Assembly: GCF_014650555.1 (NCBI RefSeq)
Contig: NZ_BMVE01000014.1
Location: forward strand, 1-64,000
DNA: 64,000 bases
Direction: 5' to 3'
Origin: Streptomyces goshikiensis
GTDB taxonomy: Bacteria; Actinomycetota; Actinomycetes; Streptomycetales; Streptomycetaceae
The notes under the pieces were generated by a model. That model was given only the letters and a program-made list of their open reading frames with translations. It did no database searches and was not told where the DNA came from. Within the stretch, counting starts at the first letter, position 1. Each line of letters starts with the position of its first letter. Positions 41,561-50,148 of the stretch are shown here, in pieces. The position numbers and the translations under genes are program-made.

Positions 41561-42281
41561 AGCAGCCCGATGAACAGGACCGCGTCCTGGTCTCCCCGCG
41601 TCACCTGGCCGGCAGGGGTGACCACCTCTCCGACGTCCTCGGCCCGCTTATCCACCTCTTCGAGTGGAAGCACGAGCACCGGCCCGACAACGGGCAGGTC
41701 ATCGTGGACAGCCCCGACGGCTCCACGTTCGTCGACTTCACGCCGGGCGGCTTCGACGAGCCGTGGTGGACAATCAGCCACCACGAGCCGTACTGGAAGA
41801 TCACCGCAAGTCGGCAAACACCCCTGGAAGCACTCGCCGCTGTCACCCAGTCCCTGCCCCAGTTGCTCGGTGACACCCGACACTGCGAGCGGATCCCGCT
41901 GGCGACTCGCTCCGTAGCTGAGATCGCCTCGATCAACGGCTGGACGACGGACGGGGCTTCGGTCACATCCGCAGACGGCCACTGCACCCTGCGCCACCGC
42001 CCGGACACGGAGCAGCCTGGCTCGTGGAGTCCTCGGTGCACGACGTGTTCGACACACACTGGTCCGTCTCGTTCGAGGGGGACGTGCCCGACGTCCTCGT
42101 ACGGCAGTTCCTCACACACGTGGCCAGCCCCGACCCGGTGGAACGCACCCTCGCCGACGTTCCCTTCCTCGCCCGGTTCGCGGCCCGGATCACCCCCATG
42201 CACGGCTCGGCCCTCGGCCCGCACGTCGCGCACGCCCTCACCGCCCTTCCCTCCCAGCCCGGCCCGCAGCGCAGCCGCTGA
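41557..42281 (+). pseudogene. DUF317 protein, one frameshift
   Basis: From GTG 41557: VLVSPRHLAGRGDHLSDVLG, FVDFTPGGFDEPWWTISHHE and TPLEALAAVTQSLPQLLGDT are the first DUF317 half. ASINGWTTDGASVTSADGHC begins the second. Near 42015 the frame breaks; the rest (LVESSVHDVFDTHWSVSFEG, LVRQFLTHVASPDPVERTLA, GPQRSR) continues in another frame to 42281. One lost base around CAGCCTGG explains it. Followed closely by the paralogue pair member at 42497. Confidence 0.7.
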
Positions 42282-42496
42282 TGTTCTCGGCCACCCACGG
42301 CCAAGGCTCGCGCCTCGCCGTCCAGCGAACTGCACCATCTCGCCTCTGCCTTCGCACCCGCAGGCGCACCCTCGGTGCCGCCCTCGCCCTTCCCCGTGCC
42401 GGACCCGCTTCCTGCGGCACCGGCTCGTTCCCGGGCTCTGGCCTACTCCACTCACGCCTCACCGAATCTGCCGCTTCCCGAAAGCCCCGCCTCCCC

Positions 42497-43319
42497 ATGT
42501 CTGACGACCTCCTGTTCGACGTTTCCGCACCGCCCACGCCCGTCGAACGTCTACTCGCTCTCGCGGGAGACTTCACCCAGCACAACGACGCCTTCGTCCT
42601 CCTGCTGCCCGCCCTGGCGGCCGACGATCTGCAGGTACTCGCCGACTCCGCGAAGCACCTGGCACGCGAGTCTCTCGCAGCCGTCCAGGCCGTAGAGGAC
42701 CAACGGCTCTACGCAAGCGTCGCCCTGATCGAGGCCACGGTCCGTACCAAGCAGCTCGCCTATCTGAGCAGCGCGGTTGCCCGTCACCTCTCCGAGGCAG
42801 GGGCGCAACTCACCGGTACGACACCTACACAGACGGAACCGCCCGCTGCTCTCGAAGGCGTCAGAGACCAGATACAACTGGCCCAAGAGCTGACTCTGCT
42901 CGCCCCGGCTGCAGCCGTGGAGGCGGCCTCCGGCGTCGCCCGGGAAGTCCACCGCCGCCAGCCCTCCGGTACCCCGGCGGCGGCCGGCCCTCTGGCCGCC
43001 GCCGAACTCACCGCGCTCCACGCCGCCGCCCTCGGACTCGTCGTGATGGCCCGGGGCATGGGCCGAGAGTACGTCCACAGCCGCGACCACGGCGTACGCA
43101 TCGGCACCTTGCGGTCCCTGGAGAACAAGGAACTGATCGCGATCGCCCCCAACTCGGCGCCGCCCGCCTACGAGGGCGGCCCGCCGCAAGATCGCATCCG
43201 CCTCACCTGCGGGGGCACGACAGCGGTGGCGGCCCTCCTCGTGCATTCCCAGTCCAGCACTTTCAGCGCCCGCCATGCCCGCAGCCCGCGTCACAACAGC
43301 ACCTTCACGACGCCGCTGA
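42497..43319 (+). pseudogene. SDDLLF-type helical/winged-helix protein, frameshift at the end
   Basis: From ATG 42497: SDDLLFDVSAPPTPVERLLA, LAGDFTQHNDAFVLLLPALA, ALIEATVRTKQLAYLSSAVA, then VRIGTLRSLENKELIAIAPN with DRIRLTCGG, a winged-helix-like end. It aligns throughout with the gene at 44499. After 43258 the other copy's tail is matched only in a neighbouring frame (LSAPAMPAARVTTAPSRRR-stop at 43319); the open frame otherwise runs on to 43564 with no sense. A one-base shift in the tail is likely, so the protein itself is nearly intact (about 274 residues). Confidence 0.65.
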
Positions 43320-43582
43320 CCCATACCTCCGGACCACCCACGCCGAACCCGCCCCCGGCCGGCTGCCGATGCGCATCCTGCAGGTCCGGGACTGCCGGAC
43401 CTCGTAGAGCGCACACCTACTCCGCCGAGGTAACCGCAGGGGTCTCCCTGACCCGAACCGGTATCCGCGCGCTCTCCGCCGCCTATGCGACGCGGCCCAC
43501 CCGACCATCCGGCCCCGGGTTGCAGCCCCATATCTCCACCCGGATCCTGACCCGCGCCCCTTGACCGCACTGGAGCGCCACC
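43320..43582. other. Gap with no convincing gene
   Basis: Open in the frame of the preceding gene but without protein-like composition. Short pieces could be the remains of an N-terminal DUF317 half, since a C-terminal DUF317 half follows at 43583, but no motif is clear enough to say so. Confidence 0.35.
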
Positions 43583-43807
43583 TTGACCGAGGCCGTGCCC
43601 GTGCCGCTGGTTGCCCAGTTCTTCTCCCACCTGGCGTCCAGCCTGCCCGTCGAACGCCAGTACCGCGAGATCCCCTACCTCGCCCGCGAGCTGGGAGCCG
43701 CGATCATCACGCCCGCCCAGTCCGTCGGCCTCGGCGCCGAGGTACACCACGCACTCGCCCAGATCCCCCAGCCGGCCTCGCCCGGGTCGCGGGCCCGCCG
43801 CCCGTGA
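43583..43807 (+). CDS. Short DUF317 C-terminal-like protein
   Basis: 74 residues from TTG 43583, seven bases after GGAG. It matches the last third of the DUF317 protein at 41.6 kb (PLVAQFFSHLASSLPVERQY, REIPYLARELGAAIITPAQS, VGLGAEVHHALAQIPQP against LVRQFLTHVASPDPVERTLA, ...). It may be a free-standing domain or the remainder of a deleted gene. Ends RARRP. Confidence 0.5.
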   Translation: MTEAVPVPLVAQFFSHLASSLPVERQYREIPYLARELGAAIITPAQSVGLGAEVHHALAQIPQPASPGSRARRP

Positions 43808-43865
43808 TCGGCCCACCGGAACGGCCGTGGCCTCATTCGCTGACTGCCCGCCCTTTGGAGAACCC

Positions 43866-44420
43866 TTGGCTCCGCCCTCACCCGATGTTTCCCCCACCGG
43901 TGCGCCCACGCGCTTCGACATCGCGCGCGCCCTGGCCACGCATATCTCGACCGCCCCGTCGCCCCCACCGCACGTCGTCACCTACAACCTCGGCTTGGTG
44001 CGCAACGCAGCGGCCCGCTACGGAAACCGAAGCTCCGGCGGCTCGGTACTCGGCCTCGCCAACTCCCTGCATGCCCAGCTGTACGGTCTTCCCGTCGAGC
44101 GTCCCGCGCTGCCGGGTGCTCTGGACGAGCTGCTCCAGGCGACCGGGATCGACGACGACCACACCATCGTCCTCGAACAGGTCGCCGCGCAGCTGGAGGC
44201 CGCCGTCGAACTCATCAAGCGGGCCCGGTACACCCACGGCTGGCAGCTGCCGGAGCACGTGACCATCCGGCTCGGTATGAGTGAAGACGTTGCCCAGCAC
44301 CTTGCCGGTGAGCTCCGCGAGTTGGCGCCCTCCCTCAAGACCGGAGAGCCCTCCACCCCGGTCCAGGCCGTCCGGCTGCCGCCCCGCCCTGCAGCAGTGC
44401 CAAGGCCCGCACGGCGCTGA
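43866..44420 (+). CDS. Hypothetical helical protein, TTG start
   Basis: 184 residues from TTG 43866, five bases after GGAG. Core: TRFDIARALATHISTAPSPP, HVVTYNLGLVRNAAARYGNR, LGLANSLHAQLYGLPVERPA, HTIVLEQVAAQLEAAVELIK and HVTIRLGMSEDVAQHLAGEL. Tail ending PRPARR. No family recognised. It lies inside the duplicated DUF317 - SDDLLF gene block. Confidence 0.55.
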   Translation: MAPPSPDVSPTGAPTRFDIARALATHISTAPSPPPHVVTYNLGLVRNAAARYGNRSSGGSVLGLANSLHAQLYGLPVERPALPGALDELLQATGIDDDHTIVLEQVAAQLEAAVELIKRARYTHGWQLPEHVTIRLGMSEDVAQHLAGELRELAPSLKTGEPSTPVQAVRLPPRPAAVPRPARR

Positions 44421-44498
44421 CCCGGACAGCCAAGCCGCGGGCCGCGGCCACGTCCCCACCTCGATTCGGGCCCGCGCCCTCGGAAGGGTCCATCCACC

Positions 44499-45455
44499 AT
44501 GACCGACGACGTCCTCTTCTCCCTCCCCGACGCGCCCGAACCGGCGGCACCCGCCACACCGCCACGCTCCGAACGCACGCCACCCGCAGTCTCCGCGCCC
44601 GTCCCGCCGACAGGTCCTGATCTCGCGCCGCCCGTGGCCTCCGCGCCCGCCCCGCCTGCGCCCTCTGCGGAGCAGCCGCCCTGCCCGGTCATACGTTTGC
44701 TGGCCCTGGCCGACCAGTTCACCCAGCACAACGACGCCCTCGCCCGCCTGTGGCCGGCCTACGGCGCGGCCCACGGGCACACGTCCGCCGAGGTTCTAGT
44801 AAACGCCTGCACCGATGCGGTCCAGGCCATCGAGGAACAGCCTCTGCCCGCGACCGTCGCGGTGAAGGAGGCCGCGATCCGAATCAAGCAGCTCGCCTAC
44901 CTGACTGCGGGATCCGCCCGTCACCTCGCCGCAGCCAAGGACCTCCTCAGTGCCCAGGCCCCGGAAACGGACCAGGGGCGCGGGGGGCAGCACATCGTCC
45001 GGCAAATCGAGCTGGCGCAGGAACTGACAGCCCTGGGCCCGGCTTCGGCCCTGCAGGCGGCGACCACCGTCGCCCTGGCGATGAACCACCGCAGCCACCC
45101 CGGCACCATGACAGCAGGCCGACTGACCCCCATCGAGCGGTCCACCCTGAACGCCGCCGCCCGCGGGCACCTCGCGACCAGCTGGAGCGCCGGACGGGAG
45201 TTCGCCCACAGCCAGACCGGCACCGCGCACATCGAGACCGTGCTCGGCCTGGAGCAGCAGGGCCTGATCGCGCGTGAACCCGCATCCGCGCCGCCGGCCG
45301 CCGACGGCGGTCCCGCCCAGGACCGCGTCCGTCTCACCCTCAGAGGCGCCATGATCGTCGCTGCCCAGCTCGGCCGCGGTCTCTACACCCCGGCCCCGGC
45401 CACCGCTGCTGTTCCAGCCTCCCGCGTCATCCCGGCACCGGCGCAGGCCCGCTGA
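44499..45455 (+). CDS. SDDLLF-type helical/winged-helix protein
   Basis: 318 residues from ATG 44499. A Pro-rich stretch (20-65) follows TDDVLFSLPDAPEP. Then LLALADQFTQHNDALARLWP, KEAAIRIKQLAYLTAGSARH and QIELAQELTALGPASALQAA. The C-terminal IETVLGLEQQGLIAREPASA and DRVRLTLRGAMIVAAQLGRG read as a winged helix with the LTxxG wing. It aligns with the gene at 42497, so the block was duplicated. DNA binding possible. Ends PAPAQAR. Confidence 0.65.
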   Translation: MTDDVLFSLPDAPEPAAPATPPRSERTPPAVSAPVPPTGPDLAPPVASAPAPPAPSAEQPPCPVIRLLALADQFTQHNDALARLWPAYGAAHGHTSAEVLVNACTDAVQAIEEQPLPATVAVKEAAIRIKQLAYLTAGSARHLAAAKDLLSAQAPETDQGRGGQHIVRQIELAQELTALGPASALQAATTVALAMNHRSHPGTMTAGRLTPIERSTLNAAARGHLATSWSAGREFAHSQTGTAHIETVLGLEQQGLIAREPASAPPAADGGPAQDRVRLTLRGAMIVAAQLGRGLYTPAPATAAVPASRVIPAPAQAR

Positions 45456-45494
45456 CACTCCCTCCCCTTCCCCCGCACTCCCTCCGCCTGGGAT

Positions 45495-46508
45495 GTGCCC
45501 AGCCCGCAAGGACGCCCCATCCCCACCAGCTCCACGTCCCGCCGCACACCGTCCACCCCCACCTCGACCTTGCGCGCCCCGGACGACGGCCCTGCCAAGC
45601 GCATCCTGTCGCTGGGCGCCGGCGTCCAAAGTTCCGTCCTGCTGTGCCTGTCCGCGAAGGGAATCCTGCCGCGCGTCGACGCGGCGATCTTCGCCGACAC
45701 CGGCTGGGAGCCGAAGAAGGTGTACGAGCACCTCGACCGCCTCGAACGGGAAATCGCCGCCGCGGCCGGAATTCCCATGCTGCGGGTAACCTCAGGAAAT
45801 ATTCGCGCAGATGCCCTCGACCCGGAACACGGATTCGCCTCCATGCCGCTCTACATCCTCAACCAGGACGGCGGAAATGGAATGTCCCGGCGCCAGTGCA
45901 CCGGGGAACACAAGATAAATCCGATCAAGAAGAAGGTCCGCGGAATACTCGGCCACCCCTACCCGTCCAGGGTACCCAAGGGTGTCTTCGTCGAGCAGTG
46001 GGTCGGTATCAGCACCGACGAATTCCACCGGGCCAAGGACGGCGACGTCCAGTACATGCGCAACCGACACCCCCTCATCGAGATGGACTGGTCCAGGGCA
46101 GACTGCGTTCGCTACCTGGCCTCACTTGGACTCGCCGACACCCCCAAGTCGAGCTGCCTTGGATGCCCGTTCCACGGAAACGCACAATGGCGCAGCATCA
46201 GGGATTCCTCTCCGGAGGAGTGGGCCGATGTTGTCGAATTCGATGCGGCGATCCGGCAGGGAAATGCCCGCGCGAACGCGGCCGGTAACCGGCTTCTCGG
46301 TCAGGCTTATCTGCACCGCTCGCGCGTGCCGCTTTCCGAGGCTCCGATCGACCATGTCACCGCGGCGGAGTGGGCGGCTCGCCAGCAGGGAGCTGACGCT
46401 CCGGACGCCACGGAGATGGAATCCGGGGTCGTGGACGGCTGCTCGCCCTGGGCCTGCCGGGGCGAGCAGCCCGAGCCGGTCCGCGACGACTTCGGCCTGA
46501 CGGCATGA
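45495..46508 (+). CDS. PAPS-reductase-like adenylating protein
   Basis: 337 residues from GTG 45495; ATC 45519, six bases after AAGGA, is an alternative. The PP-loop is RILSLGAGVQSSVLLCLSA, followed by DAAIFADTGWEPKKVYEHLD. Cysteines occur in MSRRQCTGEHK and SSCLGCPFHGNAQW. The DTGWExxxVYEHL and CxxCPFH blocks are those of the PAPS reductase/DndC superfamily. Members bind ATP and handle sulfur or nucleobase substrates. Next to a DNA methyltransferase it may contribute to DNA modification, though no dnd-type partners are present. Stop overlaps the next ATG. Confidence 0.8.
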   Translation: MPSPQGRPIPTSSTSRRTPSTPTSTLRAPDDGPAKRILSLGAGVQSSVLLCLSAKGILPRVDAAIFADTGWEPKKVYEHLDRLEREIAAAAGIPMLRVTSGNIRADALDPEHGFASMPLYILNQDGGNGMSRRQCTGEHKINPIKKKVRGILGHPYPSRVPKGVFVEQWVGISTDEFHRAKDGDVQYMRNRHPLIEMDWSRADCVRYLASLGLADTPKSSCLGCPFHGNAQWRSIRDSSPEEWADVVEFDAAIRQGNARANAAGNRLLGQAYLHRSRVPLSEAPIDHVTAAEWAARQQGADAPDATEMESGVVDGCSPWACRGEQPEPVRDDFGLTA

Positions 46509-47701
46509 GGGACCTCGTCGTCGACCTGTTCGCCGGCCCGGGCGGCTGGAGCCACGCCCTGGACGTCCTCGGCGTACGGGACGTGGGCCTGGAGTGGGAC
46601 GAGTGGGCCTGCAAGACGCGCGCGGCCGCTGGCCAGTTGACGATCCGCACCGACGTCGCGATGTATCCGGCGTGGATCTTCGCGGGGCGGGTGAAGGGGT
46701 TCATCGCGTCCCCTCCCTGCCAGGCGTGGTCGATGGCCGGCAAGCGCCTGGGCCTGGTGGACCAGCCGCTCGTCCACCAGGCCGTCGCCGACCTCGCCGT
46801 GGGCCGTGACACCCGCGAGCGGCTCTTGGCCGCCTGCCGGGACCCGCGCTCTCTTCTGGCCGCCGAGCCGATGCGTTACCTCCACGCCCTGCACCAGGCC
46901 GGCGAACCGGAGTGGATCGCGATGGAGGAGGTCCCGGACGTCCTTCCCCTGTGGCAGCAGTACGCGGCGATCCTTCGTTCCTGGGGCTTCAGCGTGTGGA
47001 CCGGCATCATCAACTCCGCCGACTTCGGCGTCCCGCAGACCAGGAGGCGGGCGATCCTGCTCGCCTCCCGGGTCCGGACCGCCTCTCCGCCGGAGCCCAC
47101 CCACGCACGCCTACCAGAGCCCGAGAGCCTGTTCGGACCCGGCCGCGGCCGGTGGGTGTCCATGGCCGAGGCACTCGGCTGGGGCGCCACTGACAGGCCT
47201 GTACCGACCGTGTGCGCCGGAGGCGGCCCCGGCGGCGGGCCCGAGCCTTTCCCCTCGGGGGCTCGCAAGACACTCACCGACGCCCGCGACCGCGGCGCCT
47301 GGAAGCACCACCCCGCCAGCCGCCAGGCACTCGCCGACCCGGTCGCGCGACAGCGGTGGGCCTGGTCCTTGCGCAGCAACAACCAGGCCCACGCCACCGT
47401 CAGGCGTGCCGACGAACCGGCCGGGACGCTGTTCTTCGGCCACCGCGCCAACGAGTGCATGTGGGTCGCTGGGCCCGCCGACGCCACCGACCCGGGCAAC
47501 GCGGTACCGGAGCCGATCCGGATCACCGCGACCGAGGCCGGGGTTCTGCAGTCCTTTCCTGCCGACTACCCCTGGCAGGGCAATAAGGGACAGACGTTCT
47601 CGCAGATAGGCAACGCCGTCCCACCCCGCTTGGCCGCCCACCTCCTCGCCCCCCACCTCGGCAAGACCCTCAGCCGCGACGACTTCACCCTGGCGGCGTG
47701 A
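46505..47701 (+). CDS. DNA (cytosine-5) methyltransferase
   Basis: 398 residues. Motif I is LVVDLFAGPGGWSHAL; motif IV with the catalytic Cys is FIASPPCQAWSMAGKRLG; motif VI is WIAMEEVPDVLP (MEEV for ENV). Motif VIII is VPQTRRRAILLASR and motif X QIGNAVPPRLAAHLLAP. It methylates cytosine C5 in DNA. ATGA overlap links it to the PAPS-reductase-like gene, and GTGATG to the DnaB-N gene. No cognate endonuclease is adjacent; an orphan modification enzyme is most likely. Confidence 0.9.
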   Translation: MRDLVVDLFAGPGGWSHALDVLGVRDVGLEWDEWACKTRAAAGQLTIRTDVAMYPAWIFAGRVKGFIASPPCQAWSMAGKRLGLVDQPLVHQAVADLAVGRDTRERLLAACRDPRSLLAAEPMRYLHALHQAGEPEWIAMEEVPDVLPLWQQYAAILRSWGFSVWTGIINSADFGVPQTRRRAILLASRVRTASPPEPTHARLPEPESLFGPGRGRWVSMAEALGWGATDRPVPTVCAGGGPGGGPEPFPSGARKTLTDARDRGAWKHHPASRQALADPVARQRWAWSLRSNNQAHATVRRADEPAGTLFFGHRANECMWVAGPADATDPGNAVPEPIRITATEAGVLQSFPADYPWQGNKGQTFSQIGNAVPPRLAAHLLAPHLGKTLSRDDFTLAA

Positions 47702-48831
47702 TGCCCGACGCCATCCGAATCGCAACGGACGAGGAACTCCTGCCCGATCCGACACCGCCGCCGGCGGTGCACTACGCCGAGCAGGCCCTGCTCGGCGCGC
47801 TGCTCCTGGCTCCCGAACACCTCAAGGCCATCTGGCCGATCCGGCCCGAGGAATTCGGCAACCCCGCGCACAGCGCGCTGTTCGCGGCTATGTGCACGCT
47901 CTCCCCGCCCGCGCCCGAGGTCCACCGCACCAGTCCGCTGTGGCTCAACCAGCTCCTCGACGCGGCCCAGCCCCACGCCCGCGCCCTGACCGCCTCGTAT
48001 CTGCACGCCCTCATCAGCGCCTGTCCCGCCGACGGCCACGCCCCCGCCTACGCGCAGATGGTGCGCGCCGGGCACGCGCGGCGTCTCCTGCAGCGGCACG
48101 CCGGCCTCCTCGCACAGGCCGCGACCGCAGCCGGGCCCGACCCGGCCGCCGTCGTACTCACCCGCGCAGACCAGCTAGCCGTCTACCTCGACGAGCTGGC
48201 CGCGTCCTTCCCCTCCCACCCGGGCTCGTTGCCCCGCACCCAAACGGTTGTTCAGCAGGCGGGCCAGCCGTCCGCCCAGGCCCAGGAGGAGGAGCAGCTG
48301 CTGCTCGGAGCAGTCACCGCCCACCCCGAGGGCCTACCGCGCATGCGGTGGCTACATGAAGGCGACCTCACCGTTCCTGTGCACGCCGCCCTCTTTGCCT
48401 GCCTCACCGCCCTAAGCCGCCGCGGAACGCCGGTGGACCCGGTCACCCTGCTGTGGGAGGCACAGCACCGCGGTCTGCTGCACGCAGGGTTCGGCCCGCA
48501 GGACGTACTCGCCCTCGTAGCTCACCCCGTCGGCGGGCCGGAGCACTGGGGGCAGAGGGTCCTACAGCGTGCCCTCCTGAACCGAGCCGAGGAGGTTGCC
48601 GCACGGATCACAGCGCTCACCGAGGACGAAGCCACCTCCGTCCACCAGCTGGCCACCGGCAGCCGGCGGGCCCTGGCTGCCTTGTCCTCTGTCCGGTCCC
48701 GCTGGCACCAGGCCGTCAACGGCCCCACTCCCGGCACCCCGGCCGCTTCCCCACCCCGCACGCCTGCGGTAGGGAGTCCGGGCGCACGGGCCGGACCCGG
48801 CCCACTCTTGCCCGCACGACCCGCCCGATGA
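47698..48831 (+). CDS. Protein with two DnaB-N domains
   Basis: 377 residues (GTG 47698; ATG 47701 equally possible). The first domain is HYAEQALLGALLLAPEHLKA, IWPIRPEEFGNPAHSALFAA, LYxxxx-like helices to about 165. The second starts EEEQLLLGAVTAHPEGLPRM, LTVPVHAALFACLTALSRRG. Both look like the N-terminal domain of replicative helicase DnaB, but no RecA-like motor follows. It would bind primase or helicase without unwinding. Probably ties element replication to the host fork. Last gene of the rightward arm. Ends PARPAR. Confidence 0.75.
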   Translation: MMPDAIRIATDEELLPDPTPPPAVHYAEQALLGALLLAPEHLKAIWPIRPEEFGNPAHSALFAAMCTLSPPAPEVHRTSPLWLNQLLDAAQPHARALTASYLHALISACPADGHAPAYAQMVRAGHARRLLQRHAGLLAQAATAAGPDPAAVVLTRADQLAVYLDELAASFPSHPGSLPRTQTVVQQAGQPSAQAQEEEQLLLGAVTAHPEGLPRMRWLHEGDLTVPVHAALFACLTALSRRGTPVDPVTLLWEAQHRGLLHAGFGPQDVLALVAHPVGGPEHWGQRVLQRALLNRAEEVAARITALTEDEATSVHQLATGSRRALAALSSVRSRWHQAVNGPTPGTPAASPPRTPAVGSPGARAGPGPLLPARPAR

Positions 48832-48888
48832 GCCCCTGTCCACCAGTCCGAGCCTCTTCCCGTCCCTTCCCCGAGCCGAAAGGCACCC

Positions 48889-49550
48889 ATGCACGCTCCT
48901 GCCAACGCACACGTCTTCTTCGATCTCCACCCCGATCACTACCCGGGGGTTGTCGCCACAGCCTCCGGTCCCACCATCGACGCCGCCTGCTCGCATCTGC
49001 ATGCCTCGGGTTCCGAAGCACGGCCCCGGACACCACGCTGCTCGCCCGGATTGACCGGGAGGCACCCTACTAAGCTGGCCGGGCCGCCAAGGAGCCCTCC
49101 AGAAGGAGATCGACACCGAGTGGACCTGGGCGGACTCACCCACGCCATGGTGCCCCCGGGAAGAGATCCAGAAGGTGAGCGCTGATACCCAGCGCATCCA
49201 CGACAACATCGCCACCGGCCGGCTGACCATACATCTCCACCCACCTGCACGGCGAAGACCACATCCGCCAGGTCGCCCTCACCTTCGACGAAGAGGCGCA
49301 GGCCATCACCGCTCTTCGCAGCCAGTACGCCGCCGCTGTCCGCCCTGGCCCGGCTCCGCCGATCGAAGTCGAGCAGAGCGTCCTTCACGCTCTCCGTGGC
49401 AAGACGGCGCCCGCGACCTTGGCGGCCTCACCGCAGGTCGCCGGTCCCGGAGCGCACGGAGAGTTCCTCGCATGCGAGCTCCTCAAGAGTGGGCGGCACT
49501 GCCGGATCCGTGCTCACGGCCCCATGGTCCAAGAGCAGCCGCAACTTTGA
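48889..49550 (+). pseudogene. Decayed hypothetical gene, several frameshifts
   Basis: Begins MHAPANAHVFFDLHPDHYPG at 48889. Sense continues in changed frames as FRSTAPDTTLLARIDREAPY, then KEIDTEWTWADSPTPWCPRE and VSADTQRIHDNIATGRLTIH, then HLHGEDHIRQVALTFDEEAQ. At least three indels are needed. The reconstructed product is a soluble alpha/beta protein of about 200 residues, not recognised. It partly overlaps the opposite-strand SRPBCC remnant. Confidence 0.5.
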
Positions 49551-49963
49551 GCCGTTTCCGTGAACTTCTTGAACCGCTGGAGGTCTCCGGTGACCTGGCG
49601 GTCGATGAACCCGAACTTGTCGGCGATGCTCTCCGTCATCCCGGCGGGGCCGAAGTCCAGCCGCAACGTGACCTCGGTGTGAGTGGGGTCGATGGGGTGG
49701 AAGGTGACGACGCGCGAGGGCTCGGTCTCCCGGCCGACGGTAACCCAGGGCACTCGCTCGTCGGGGATCTGTTCGGTGACCTCGGCATCGAATTCGCGCT
49801 CCACCCCACCCATCTTGGTCACCCAGCGGGTGAGGGTCTAGTCGACCTGCTCGATGCGCTTCACGCCATCCATGAACAGTGGGAACGTCTCGAACTGGGT
49901 CCACTGGTTGCAGGCGGTACGGACGGGGACATCGACCCTGATGGATTCCCTGACCTGGGACAC
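49514..49963 (-). pseudogene. SRPBCC (START-like) protein with premature stop
   Basis: From GTG 49963 the frame reads SIRVDVPVRTACNQWTQFET, FPLFMDGVKRIEQVD, then an in-frame TAG, then TLTRWVTKMGGVEREFDAEV and VTFHPIDPTHTEVTLRLDFG. This is the START-like polyketide cyclase/dehydrase pattern, about 150 residues in total. Only the single TAG interrupts it. A restart at the internal ATG (49822) would lack the first strand and helix. Either a nonsense mutation or a base-call error. Confidence 0.7.
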
Positions 49964-50148
49964 GGCAGAGGGGTTCCTTCCGTGGGAGCCGCGGCGCGGC
50001 CCGATCAGCTGGGTCGGGTGAATACCTGCCCGTCAGCCGCATCCACCTGTCGGTCGGACTCGTGAACCCCTCGGACGGCCGCTCAAAGCGAGACCTGGGC
50101 GGCCCGCACGGCTCCGCCGCCGGGCGTCCCCGCGGCGTCTCGCAGAGC

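Noticed and set aside
46443..46475. Hairpin GCTGCTCGCCC ... GGGGCGAGCAGC as terminator
   Set aside because: Lies inside the coding sequence of the PAPS-reductase-like gene, upstream of a coupled gene.
45495..46508. dndC of a phosphorothioation system
   Set aside because: Superfamily motifs fit, but no dndB, dndD, dndE or IscS-like gene is nearby.
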